Below are positions 1 through 10,891 of a DNA stretch of 64,000 nt, in pieces. Made by a program: the position numbers and the translations under genes. Position 1 is the stretch's first letter, and the number at the start of each line of letters is the position of its first letter. Source of the DNA: Cordia subcordata (taxonomy: Eukaryota > Streptophyta > Magnoliopsida > Boraginales > Cordiaceae); NCBI GenBank assembly GCA_028554755.1, contig JAPTOF010000003.1:11134001-11198000 (forward strand), written 5' to 3'. Under the pieces are notes generated by a model. That model ran no database searches. It was not told where the DNA came from and was given only the letters and a program-made list of their open reading frames with translations.

Positions 1-881
1 GGTATGACTATATACATGTTTATGTGTGTATTAGCATACCTAATAGCATAAATAGTTTTTATTGCTTACACGTCCAGTCCTGTTACTTAAATTGGTATAA
101 TCTAAGTATGTCTATGTGCTTAGTAGTAGGATATGCCAATATATCCTCAAAATCCATGCCCTAGATGTGTATTCTTTGTGCTCAAAAGTTAATACCTGCT
201 ATTGCAATGATGATTGATGGTGCAAAAGTAATGGTTAGCTTCGGTCGAGTCTCCTTTAGCTTTAAATCTAGCAAACAGGTTTTAGGGTAGGTTAGTTGAC
301 CTTAGACAGACTATGTCTTGGCTTTAAATCCAACCAACAGTTTAGACACTAAGGTTAAATCAATTCGAGTCATCTAGTACCTTAATTAGTTAACCCTAAT
401 GCCTAGGTCATAAGGACCACACTGTAGCTTTAGGTAGACGTGCCTAGGGGTAGGCCTGTTCCTATTCTTTGGGGTTCTATTAGGAGATTTATTAGAGGTC
501 TAGATGAGAGCACAGTAGTATATTCCATCAAGCATCCCTAGATAGACCTAGTAATCATCCATAGACAAGACGTAATTACCCTAGTTTCCGTTTCTACATG
601 TTTGACTCCCTTAGATCGCTTGATTTCCCTATCATACATACACACGCCCTTTTATTTTCTTGCACTTAGAGTAGATTTACTTCTTGAGCTCCCTTAAAAT
701 CAAAAACCCAAAAACATCGTAGTTTAGGGACTCAACACGTAGCCTTTTAGGACGTACATGACATAGGACACCTTGCATGTTAGGCCTTCCTGTAGATTTG
801 ACCGCACACTCACACACACCATACTACACATGACCTATGTGCTTGCAAGCTATTTAAGATTGTGCCACGAGATAGCGGTCA
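1..881 (+). mobile_element. F2-family LTR, 3' portion
   Basis: The sequence is the plus-oriented equivalent of the minus-strand LTR at 19854-21681. It carries the two TTTAAA-centred inverted repeats (about 255-345), the block around 'taaggaccacactgtagct' and the closing region ending GATAGCGGTCA at 881. The left end lies outside the window, so it cannot be told whether this is a solo LTR or the 3' LTR of a longer element. Copia sequence follows immediately, so the LTR probably lies inside a copia host element. Confidence 0.7.
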
Positions 882-1371
882 ATGTTTGACAATCCCATGG
901 ATAGAGTTCATCATCATAGACTATCTCATGGCATGGAGATAAGAGTCACTACCCCATTGAAGGGCTTAAGTCTAGATACATGACAGGGAATGACACACTA
1001 AGGAGTGGTTCAATACACTCAACTCAAATTATGTGTTCGACCACCTCATAAGTAAAGGCCTCAAGGCGATTTAAGAGGCCAAACAAAACAATGATGGGAT
1101 ACCGTTAGGTAGTGTCTATCTAGATAAATGTTATCCAATAGGCTAAAGCCTAACTTGACTATTCATTTGTTTGGCCATGCTATCCATAGAGTTTAAGTTG
1201 ATAGGGTTGAGACACTGTTACATCATAGTAGTTTGAAGGTTTATCTGCTAAATGGAAAATGATGTTAAAAGACTTGATGTATGTTATTTACTGCTGTTAC
1301 ATACATATCATACTTGCATCATATTATTTTACTCATTTATTTGCGATATCATTATGTGTGTATTCAGTATA
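882..1371 (+). other. copia leader or LTR remnant
   Basis: This segment contains 'agtcactaccccattgaagggctt' in shortened and mutated form relative to a minus-strand counterpart near 19060-19130, where the same order of motifs is seen. It precedes a copia gag remnant on the same strand, so it is probably the 5' LTR/leader of that element. No clear primer-binding site was seen. Confidence 0.45.
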
Positions 1372-2510
1372 ATGCCTTTGATGGGTATTCTCTTTGAGAA
1401 TAAGTTAACTGACCCAAACTACATTCACTGGAAGAGGAACATGGATAAAGTACTCAATGGGGATACGTACAAATTTGTCCTTACCCAATCCTATCCTTGG
1501 ATAGGGATTGGTTCTACAATACCCAGCGAGATACTGAGCAGAGTTGGATAAGAGTTGATACCATAGCCAAGTGCTATATATTAGCATCTTTATCTGATAG
1601 TCTACTAATATAGCACGAGGGATGAGGACTACTACAAAATGATGACCATATTATCTGAAATGTTCAAAGACATTAGCAGGCTGAGTAGGCAAGCTGCTAC
1701 GAGGGAGACTATGAATACTAAGATGGTAAGAGTAGAATCTATCATAGATCATATGCTCAAGTTGATGGATAACTTCAATATTACTGACATCCTAGGGGCT
1801 CAGATTGACACTACAACTCGTGTTGAGATGATACTTAAGACGCTACCTAAATTCTTTGAAAAGTTCAAGCTGACTTTTGAGTCAAGCAAGTTGAACTTGA
1901 CCCTTCCCAATTCATTAAAAGAGTTTTAGAAAGTCGAGTCTATTATTCGACAAGAGGCCCAAGTTTTCCTTCCTACAATTAAACCTTCTGGTACTGTTCA
2001 ATCTAGTGATAATGGAAACAATCAAAACATGGAAAGGGGTAGTAAGATAGTGTTGAGCAACAGTAAGATGCTAATCCCAGAAAGAAATGAAAGAGGGTAG
2101 TAGATGACAAGCCTAAAGAAAAATGTCTATTAGTGCGGTCTGTAAAAGCACTAAAGGATACTTTGTCCTGTATACCTAGCCAAACACTAGAAAGATACAA
2201 GTTTCATTTTTCACGATAAAACCCTTATGGTGATTGGTCCTACTTGTGAGTAGGTCCTGAGCTAGTAACCATAACTACTATTTCTAGCAGAGGTTTCATG
2301 AGACGTGAATAAGAAGTGATGAAGCTTTACTTTTAGAGTGAGCTACAAAGCAAAGCATTGGCTTATGTAGTTGGAGTTACATAATGTTTGGATATTCATG
2401 TTAATTTTTATGTTCTGAACATGCGAAAGTACTTTGTTTTAGACTTTACAGACATCATAATTTTCTATTCTAGTTTAAATATCAGTAGATATAGAAATAT
2501 TTTCTGTTAG
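1372..2510 (+). pseudogene. Ty1/copia gag-protease remnant
   Basis: The gag part runs from the ATG at 1372 to about 1929. It shows the copia gag pattern KLTDPNYIHWKRNMDKVL early on, and later the helical block MLKLMDNFNITDILGAQ with MILKTLPKFFEKFKL, typical of UBN2-type gag. Stops or frame changes occur around 1549 and 1930. A degenerate CCHC zinc knuckle (C-G-L-x-K-H-x4-C) is visible around 2130-2165 but contains stops. The tail to about 2510 looks like the start of the protease region, but no active-site DTG/DSG is readable. A gag fragment of the same kind occurs at 38939. It is non-functional. Lineage within copia is uncertain. Confidence 0.65.
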
Positions 2511-3236
2511 ATAGAATACATAATGGTTTAACAATATCCTAGTACACTATCATTGAATAATATAGAGCTTGGATCCATGAAAGGATAATTTCTCCAACTA
2601 ATAACACTTTGGACACACTTATGCATAAGATATTTTGTCTAAGGCTTGATAAAAAGTTAGTCGAGTTTGAGCTTCGTAACTCACAAGAGCTGAAAGATAG
2701 AACCTTTAATTTTGTCTAAGGGACATCTTGTCTAAGAGCATAACAAGAAGTTAGTCGAGTGTAGGTTTCGCAGTTTACTCGATCTCGAAGATATAACTTC
2801 TAATGGTCTTATCTATGAGAAAAGACGACTTGCAAAGGTCACTCTTCTCTAGGTGATTAGGAGTTTAGAAAGTGTTGGAAATTGGTTCACATTGATATAT
2901 GAGGTTCTATGAGCTAACTAATTCATAAGGTTGTGAGTACTAGTTCTAATTAAAGATTGCTCAAGAATATAGATGCGATCATCTGATGTTACAAAAGTCT
3001 TTAGTGGTTTAAGACTAAGGTAGAGCAAAAATTAGATGAAAATACATCAAAGCCTCTTTGATCCTAATCAAAGTAGAGTATGCCTTACGTGTGAGCTCGG
3101 GGAATACCTTGTAAGTTATAGATTTTTCCTCAGTAATTTATATCAAGATATTTCCTCACAAGGACAATGGTGCAGATGAGTATAGAATGGAACACTCGTA
3201 GACATGGAAAGGCTCATGATATTTTCCATATCATTA
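2511..3236. other. unrecognised sequence with a 94-bp tandem repeat
   Basis: No coding region is recognised. Two diverged direct repeats are offset by 94 bp (about 2631-2718 and 2725-2811), both containing AGTTAGTCGAG and ending in a C/A-rich 'act-c' block. The segment may be a decayed downstream part of the copia element, but I see no IN or RT motif. Confidence 0.35.
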
Positions 3237-3554
3237 TGATGTATTGTGCTTTTGTGTGTGTTTGCATTGTTATTTCCCCATGATTAAAAGGTGTTAAGTG
3301 TTCATAAAGATACGTTAGTGTAGTGCTTATGATAAGAATAAGCTTAAGCGTAAACAATTGTATATATTGAGTTTAAGAGACAAATTGCTACACTAATTGC
3401 TTGTTTTTAATGAAGTAAGTGAACTTTGGGTTAAGATCGAGATTGGACGTTGATGGGTGATGAAGATGGGAGATGCACGGGTCAAAAAGAGAAAACCAGA
3501 GGCCGAAAAAACAAAGAATGGAGGAACAAAGTCAGCCAAACGACCTAAAAGAAG

Positions 3555-3692
3555 GAGCCGGTCAACCAGAGAGATGCCCAAAATTGTCGGATGACTACCC
3601 CTCCAGAGCCGGTCGACCGGTCGGTCCAAAGAGCATCACCAAAACACTGGTTGAGTTAAGAGGAGAAGTCGGTTGACCGGCCGGTCGACCGG
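3555..3692 (+). repeat. GTCGAC palindrome array in the U3 of an F1 LTR
   Basis: Variants of the palindrome CCGGTCGACCGG recur, with perfect GGTCGACC cores near 3611 and 3684 and decayed forms (GGTCAACC, GGTTGACC) between them. The last copy lies about 20 bp upstream of the TATA box. Confidence 0.75.
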
Positions 3693-3710
3693 GCAGTGCG
3701 CAGTTGCTGA

Positions 3711-3717
3711 TATAAAA
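3711..3717 (+). promoter_or_regulatory. TATA box of F1 LTR
   Basis: TATAAAA sits about 475 bp into the LTR, directly downstream of the palindrome array. Counterparts occur at the same relative place in other copies (reverse strand near 17291, 29150, 45521, 45624 and 59124). Confidence 0.6.
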
Positions 3718-4181
3718 AGCTCAATTTTCAGACTGAAAAAGAGAGAATTTTTTTTAAGGAGGAATTTTTTGGAGAGACCCAACACAAACCCATCACAAAC
3801 ACACAAAAAAAAACCCTAGTCTCATCACCTCTCACATACACAATCACACATTTTATCACCTAGAAGCAAGTGGATTTAGAGGGTTTCAGATATTTGGATT
3901 CAAGTTTGCTCAAGAGCTTGTACAAGATTAGCTAAGATAAAAGGGAAGCTTCATAATCTCTCTTTCATTCTATCTTTTATTATGATTAAGTAAACTTGTG
4001 TAGGGTGATTTAGCTTATGTAATGGGTTAACTATATACTCTTATGATATGGGATTCGATGGGTAAATATATACATGTTTTGATTTTCTTGTTCAAATGGT
4101 TATTTCTCATTCATGCCTAGGTGTTTGATAAAGTGCCTAGATGAGTAGCATGTGTATAAATTGAAGTCTATTTGTTACTAA

Positions 4182-5911
4182 ACATATCTAATCTATGCTA
4201 TAATCATGTATATGTGTTTATATGTGGATGCTATAAAGTGGGTAACGCTTATATTCATGTCTATATGTATATTTGCATGCCTAGTAATGAATATGACTTC
4301 AATAACACATACATGTTGGTTGTTAGTCGCTTTTAATGGTGTAATCCAAGCATGAAGATGTTTGGTAGTTGAATAAATCCCATTATTCACAAACACCTTG
4401 GCCAAGAACATGTATGAATGTGCTAGCAAGTCAAATCTCACTGTAGTGACCTTAGAATGACGACAAGTAATTTAGGGCTAGCCTAGGCCAAGTCTCCGTT
4501 GGCTTTAAATCTAGCTTATGAGTTTTAGGAGAGGTTTAGTTGACCTTTGCGACACTAGTTCCTAGCTTTAAATCTAGCCAATGGTTTAGGTACTAGGGTA
4601 GGTTCATTCTAAGTCACCTAGGAAGTTAATTAGTCTCTTTTAAGGCCCTAGGTCGTAAGGACCATGCTGTAGCTATAAGAAGCGTCGCCTAGGGATGGAC
4701 CTGTACCAAGTCCATGGGAAAATTAAGACACTAATTCGGCAACCTAGTTAAGAGCATTTACTAAAGTAAGCCATCATCCTTTAATCCCATAGCATCTAAG
4801 TATAGAATCACCCATTCATGAGTTGAAGTCACCCTAACACCTTTGCATTTGTTGGTTCCCTCTAGATTAGCTTATCTCCCACTTTCCATTCTAATAGTTT
4901 AGTTTAATTTTCTCCAGCTAGAGCTGTTGATCATCCAAAATCCCAAACATAGATAGTTTAGGTTTCTTTTTAAGCATACTCTAGAACACACACATAGAAT
5001 CCATCTCATAACATAGCCTCCCTGTGGAATCGACCCCGCACTTGCATATACTTTACTTCATCGATCCGTGTGCTTACGGGTCTTTAGAGCTTGCATTCAA
5101 AAGACACCACACTGCCTATGTCTTCGTAGGAGTGTGATCTTGAGATGACAATTTACATCTTCTATTTGGTATCGTTCAAGGCAACGAATAGGATATTACG
5201 AGAAATATGTTTGTGGCACAAACTTTGTTTGAGCTTAGTTCCATATTTATAATATTCCAACCAATGTGTTGAGTATCCTTGATAGATGGAACTAAAGGTG
5301 AAAGATATGTTATTTCTTGATATACCCTTTTGGACTAGAGCTAGAATTACACATCAGCTTGAGGAGCAAAAATGCTTGTAGGCATTTATGCTAGATACTT
5401 AAAGACTGATGGCATGATTCAATACTTGCTAGAATCTAGAATTGCTCTATAGGAGATCTTCCAGTCTTAGATAAATATGTACCATCTTGAAAAGGGAAGA
5501 TTACTATTTGTCATCATTGTTACACCCGGAGCCTTATCATAGTGGGAGGATTAACATATAACCTAATAGATGCTCTAGAAAGCCTTCTTGACTAGTTTCC
5601 AAAGTTTCGGGTTGTGGTTCTCACTAGACACGATAAAGAAATTTCAATTTAGATGTTTGCCGTTGATGCAAAGCAAATGATTAAGAGTTTGTTACTTTAA
5701 ATATGTTTAAGATCTTTTAATTATATCTGAAAGGACAACACACGTAGGATGCAGTTGGGTCTACAAGAAGCATAATAGATCCAATGGAACGTTGGAGCCT
5801 TCATAGCAAGGCCGACAGTGAGGGATTGATTATGATTAAACCCTCTATTCAAAAGCCATGCTAGGATCCATTACGTGGCTCCATTGCTATCACTTGTCTT
5901 AGTGACAATGA
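4182..5911. repeat. segmental duplication, copy 1
   Basis: This block consists of the second half of the F1 LTR plus about 800 bp of flanking DNA (5110-5911). It recurs almost unchanged at 6414-8145 in the same orientation. The flank itself has no recognised domain. Confidence 0.85.
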
Positions 5912-6413
5912 GATATGATAGTTATTCATGAAGATAGCTTTTCTTGACTGAAAAGTTTCACCAGGACATTTAGATTCATAACCAGACAAGTGCATTGCTA
6001 GGTGCAGAGATCATGTGGCTTGTATAGCTTAAGATGTCCTTTTAAGGACTTAAGTGAATATCTAATAAATGGCATCAAATCTGATCAGAGAAAAAAGTCT
6101 TTGTTTTGATCAAGATATTGATGAATTGTAGGTGTACAAGGAAGGTAGTACATATAAAATAAAGGTTAACTCTATCCTACGTTTCTATATTAAATTGGTC
6201 TTAGTTTAGAACAGCATGCAATATTCCAAAAGAGAGTTTTACTTCCTAGCTATCGGAATGTCTTTATCAAGGGTTGTTTGATGCCAGAGGGATAAAGAAG
6301 ATGTTCAAAAGCATTCTATGCTTCAGTAGAATAGGAGATCTATAGACTACATGCTGAATACTAAACCTAGATATCTACTTTTGCAGTGAGCATGGATAGC
6401 AAACATCAATAAC
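5912..6413. other. spacer between the duplicated blocks
   Basis: About 500 bp of unique sequence with no ORF of useful length and no recognised motif. Confidence 0.4.
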
Positions 6414-8145
6414 ACATATCTAATCTAAGCTATAATCATGTATATGTGTTTATATGTGGATGCTATAAAGTGGGTAGCACTTATATTCATGTCTATATGT
6501 ATATTTGCATGCCTAGTAATGAATATGACTTCAATAACACATACATGTTGGTTGTTAGTCGCTTTTAATGGTGTAATCCAAGCATGAAGATGTTTGGTAG
6601 TTGAATAAATCCCATTATTCACAAACACCTTGGCCAAGAACATGTATGAATGTGCTAGCAAGTCAAATCTCACTGTAGTGACCTTAGAATGACGACAAGT
6701 AATTTAGGGCTAGCCTAGGCCGAGTCTCCGTTGGCTTTAAATCTAGCTTATGGGTTTTAGGAGAGGTTTAGTTGACCTTTGCGATACTAGTTCCTGGCTT
6801 TAAATCTAGCCAATGGTTTAGGTACTAGGGTAGGTTCATTCTAAGTCACCTAGGAAGCTAATTAGTCTCTCTTAAGGCCCTAGGTCGTAAGGACCATGCC
6901 GTAGCTGTAAGAAGCACCGCCTAGGGATGGACTTACACCGAGTCCTAGGGGAAATTAGGACACTAATTCAGAAACCTAGTTAAGAGCAATTACTAAAGTA
7001 AGCCATCATCCTTTAATCCCATAGCATCTAAGTATAGAATCACCCATTCATGAGTTGAAGTCACCCTAACAGCTTTGCATTTGTTAGTTTCCTCTAGATT
7101 AGCTTGTCTCCCACTTTCCATTCTAATAGTTTAGTTTAATTTTCTCTAGCTAGACCTGCTGATCATCCAAAATCCCAAACATAGATAGTTTAGGTTTCTT
7201 TTTAAGCATACTCTAGAACACACACATAGAATCCATCTCATAACATAGCCTCCCTGTGGAATCGACCCTGCACTTACATATACTTTACTACATCGATCCG
7301 TGTGATTACGGGTCTTTAGAGCTTGCATTCAAAAGACACCACACTGCCTATGTCTTAGTAGAAGTGTGATCTTGAGATGACAATTTACATCTTCTATTTG
7401 TGGTATCGTTCAAGGCAACGAATAGGATATTAAGAGAAATATGTTTGTGGCACAAACTTTGTTTGAGCTTAGTTCCATATTTATAATATTCCAACCAATG
7501 TGTTGAGTATCCTTGATAGGTGGAAATAAAGGTTAAATATATGTTATCTCTTGATATACCCTTTTGGACTAGAGCTAGAATTACACATCAGCTTGAGAAG
7601 CAAAAATGCTTGTAGGCATTTATGTTAGATACTTAAAGACTGATGGCATGATTCAATACTTACTAGAATCTAGAATTGCTCTATAGGAGATCTTCCAGTC
7701 TTAGATAAATATGTACCATCTTGAAAAGGGAAGAGTACTATTTGTCATCATTGTTACACCCAGAGCCTTATCATTGTGGGAGGATTACCACATAACCTAA
7801 TAGATGCTCTAGAAAGCCTTCTTGACTAGTTTCCAAAGTTTCGGGTTGTGGTTCTCACTAGACACGATAAAGAAATTTCAATTTAGATGTTTGCCATTGA
7901 TGCAAAGCAAATGATTAAGAGTTTGTTACTTTTAATATGTTTAGGATCTTTTAGTTATATCTGAAAGGACAAAACACATAGGATGCAGTTGGGTCTACAA
8001 GAAGCATAATAGATCCAATGGAACGTTGGAGCCTTCATAGCAAGGCCGATAGTGAGGGATTGATTCTGATTAAACCCTCTATTCAAAAACCATGCTAGGA
8101 TCCATTACGGGACTCCATTGCTATCACTTGTCTTAGTAACAATGA
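6414..8145. repeat. segmental duplication, copy 2
   Basis: The copy is offset by 2232-2234 bp from copy 1 and starts at the shared ACATATC. Positions 6414-7341 repeat the F1 LTR second half, and 7342-8145 repeat its flank. At 8146 it changes abruptly to minus-strand Athila-like protease sequence. Differences from copy 1 are scattered single bases, so this duplication is younger than the LTR insertion it contains. Confidence 0.85.
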
Positions 8146-9269
8146 ATAATCGCATCTACAATGGTAAAGAAGTGGCGACCTAATAGAACAAGGGTGGAAT
8201 GCGTAGAATCATTACTCGAATCCACATCTAACACTATGAAGTCAACAGGGTACAAGAACTCACCTACCTGGACCATAACATACTTTACCAGACCCTTAAG
8301 TCTACGCTCGGATCTATCAGCTAGCTGAAGAGTAACATGTGTAAGGGACAACTCACTACGACCTAGCTGCTGTAAATAGAGTAGGGAATGAGATTCACAC
8401 TAGACCCTAAATCTTGCAAGGCGTGATCAATCTGAGCCTCATGGATCCTACAAGGAATTATGAATGCTCTGAGGTCACTCATCTTGGCTGAAGGCCCGAA
8501 GTACAAATACTACTGATTTTCTCTGTAAACCTCACCTTTTTACAAATGTTCAGTGATCTACGCTTCCTTGTAAAAAGGTCTTTGAAGAACTTAGAATAAG
8601 ATGAAATGAAACGATCACATCTATCAGAGGAAGATTAACCTCAACGTCCTGAAGATGCTTTAAGATCTTGAAAAACCTAGAACCTCTCTAGGCGTGGGTC
8701 TCTCTAAAGTAGATGGGAAGGGAACTCTAGGGGCAATACCTGTAATGATATGGGAATCATCAATAGGCTCCTTTCCCACCTGATGTGGGTGGGAAATACT
8801 ACTCTCTCCATGGTCTCGCATAGGCTCAACTCTCTCAATAGGGCCCTATCTAGAATCCCCCTCAATAGGGCTACAATAAGGCTTTTTGGAGTCGGAAGGA
8901 CTACTAGGTGCAAGCACTACACAGTCAACCCCTACCCTATTATCCACTATTCTATCGCTTCTAAGAGTAATGATGGCTTTAGCCTAGGCTTGAGAAGGAT
9001 AAGGGGTATCAGTGGAGGAAAAAGGCTAAACTTTAGGGTTCATCTCCAGCTCAGAAGGTCATTTTCCAAGGTCTCTAATGCTCAACTGACTAGTTAATTG
9101 TCTTAACCGTACCTTAATCCTAGTCATGTGTTGCCTATTTTCTACTAATTCTTACTGCTGGTTCTGAATGAACTGTATTATCTTCATCATGTCATTACTA
9201 GAAGGTTGGCTATTAGAAGGAGTAGATAAAGCCTAAGGTTAAGAAGCACTAGTGAGACAGGCTGATTAA
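8146..9269 (-). pseudogene. element A protease region (Athila-like), truncated
   Basis: Translation on the minus strand gives the family block THVTLQLADRSERRLKG, then VMVQVGEFLYPVDFIVLD, then LLGRHFFTIVDAIIH (usually LLGRPFLATIDAII). This is the flap and C-terminal half of the retropepsin-like domain found in elements D, E and B. The active-site DLGSS region near 8410 is out of frame or mutated. The upstream linker has several stops. The region stops at 8146, where it meets duplication copy 2, so RT, RNase H and IN of this element are absent. Confidence 0.75.
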
Positions 9270-10534
9270 GATGGTATAAATCTAGGGGATATCGAGGATG
9301 GTGTCGTTATTGGGGTCAAACATGGGCATGTGAACTAGACTCTTGATAACCTTTTCTCTAAGAAAATTTTGGGTTGTCCCTCCAACTCGGATTGTACGTT
9401 TTTTAGTACTATACTTACAAGAATAACCTTGAGTGCACATACTTGCTCTTTCATAAATTCGGGAAACTGGGTTGCTAAAGGGCAAGCTATGGTCTTATGA
9501 GACAACTCAGAAAATAAAGTACACACTTCAACTACCAAAGGGGTGGAAGATAAACCTATGAAACTAGTCCTATTACTATAAGAGGAAAGAGACAAAGAAA
9601 TTAATTGATCTAACTTATTTATTAGTGGGTACATCCTCTCTTAGTACCTCCTCGACTAGACTTATCCATGGCAAAGTTTTGAAAAGAATTTTCGACCATC
9701 AACTCTATTTTCTCCCATGCCTCAATCAGTCTCAAGGTAATAGAAGCCATCACTGGAGGTGGCATTGACAATTATCCTATTTTGTTCATTTAAACCTCAA
9801 AAGAAGTACTGGAGTAGGCCATGACTACCATACCCGTAGAGAGGACACTATCTAAGAATGTCTTTGAACCTCTCCCAAGCCTTCTGAAAAGATTATAAAT
9901 CATGCTGGGAGAAAGTCATAATGGCAGTCCGAAGGTCGGCCGTCTTAGTTGTAGGATAGAATTTCTAAAAGAATTTAGATTGAAGCTCGACCCATGAAGT
10001 GATGCAGCCATTAGGTAAGGAACGCAACTAAGTCTTAGCCTTGTCCTTAAGAAAGAAAGGGAACAATCTTAGACATATGACCTCTTAGGAGACATTGGGG
10101 ACATAAGGGGTGGAACTTATCTCAACAAAATTGGTAACATGCTCTAGAGGACTCTCATTGCTTCTCTCATAGAAGGAAGGAAGCATAGTTAGCATATTAT
10201 GCTTGATTTCGAAATTTGTCTCCCCTAAACGCAGAATTTGAATGGCCAAATTAGGCTCAAAGGCTTTGGGGAGAAAGAATTGCATTAGAGTAGGCTAACT
10301 ATCTATAGGTGGGTCTAGTCTAAGAGGTTTTTGTCTAAAATGATCTTGGCCTTGATGGCTATAGTGATCATGGGGTGGAATGGGATTCATTGGGGGAATA
10401 GGAGGATTAGGAGGATGATTGGGATCGGCCATCTTCTCAAGAAGATCTTCTAAATTCCTAAAATGTCTAGCAATCCTATCTAGTTTGGGATGAAGGGGAA
10501 CTAGGGGATTTCCAAGGGATCTTCTACCAAGCAT
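9270..10534 (-). pseudogene. element A gag (Athila-like)
   Basis: The ATG at 10534 opens MLGRRSLGNPLVPLHPKLD, followed by a proline-rich stretch (about residues 37-60). Later frames carry AIQILRLGETNFEIKHNML with MLPSFYERSNESPLEHV, then the C-terminal VCTLFSELSHKTIACPLA. That is the CX2CX4HX4C knuckle with its second cysteine changed to phenylalanine. Homologous starts at 36752 and 43844 support the choice of ATG. Several frameshifts separate the blocks. Gag would form the particle, but this copy cannot be translated intact. Confidence 0.75.
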
Positions 10535-10867
10535 GCATAAACTATCCTAACTCCGACCACTTCAACCCCCAAAAACTTCAACAATCCTAAGAATATAGCA
10601 AATAAACCACAATCCTAGAAAGTCTACTAAAAACAATATAAAAAAGAACAACCAACAAAGCCAAATAAGCAATCAAGCTAAGTACGAAGAATAAACTTAA
10701 TAGCTCAAAAGAAAACAAAAACAAAGATAAATAATCAAGTACCAAAGTAAGATAATGTAAACAAGAAGCAAGATAATCAAAATCTAAACAAACTATAAAG
10801 AAAAAACAAGGAAAACAAATAAAGCAACTACCAAAACACACAAGCAAAGAATACAACCCACCGTACC

Positions 10868-10885
10868 TCCCTAACAATGCCGCCA
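10868..10885 (-). other. primer-binding site of element A
   Basis: On the minus strand the sequence reads TGGCGGCATTGTTAGGGA, a decayed match to the tRNA-Asp complement TGGCGCCGTTGCCGGGGA used by Athila-type elements. It lies 6 bp inside the LTR end. Confidence 0.7.
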
Positions 10886-10891
10886 AGAACT

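Larger units (their letters stand above)
3237..5109 (+). mobile_element. F1-family LTR, near complete
   Basis: The LTR starts TGATGTATTGTGC and ends AAAGACACCA, matching the reverse complement of the minus-strand F1 copies. Reading in its own direction it holds the GTCGAC array (about 3555-3692), a TATA box at 3711, repeated CATGTCTATGTGT-like words and two TTTAAA-centred inverted repeats (about 4499-4600). No polypurine tract precedes it and no primer site follows it, so it is probably a solo LTR. The flanking pentamers do not match convincingly (CATTA on the left, CACTG on the right). Confidence 0.7.

Noticed and set aside
3473..3676. Arg/Pro-rich ORF over the GTCGAC array
   Set aside because: Produced by translating the palindrome repeats; not kept in frame between LTR copies.
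3232..5114. Target-site duplication for the F1 LTR at 3237
   Set aside because: CATTA on the left and CACTG on the right do not match well enough to claim a duplication.
8750..9097. 115-codon plus-strand ORF
   Set aside because: Antisense to the element A protease linker; homologous shadows occur opposite D at 34879 and in B at 47730.
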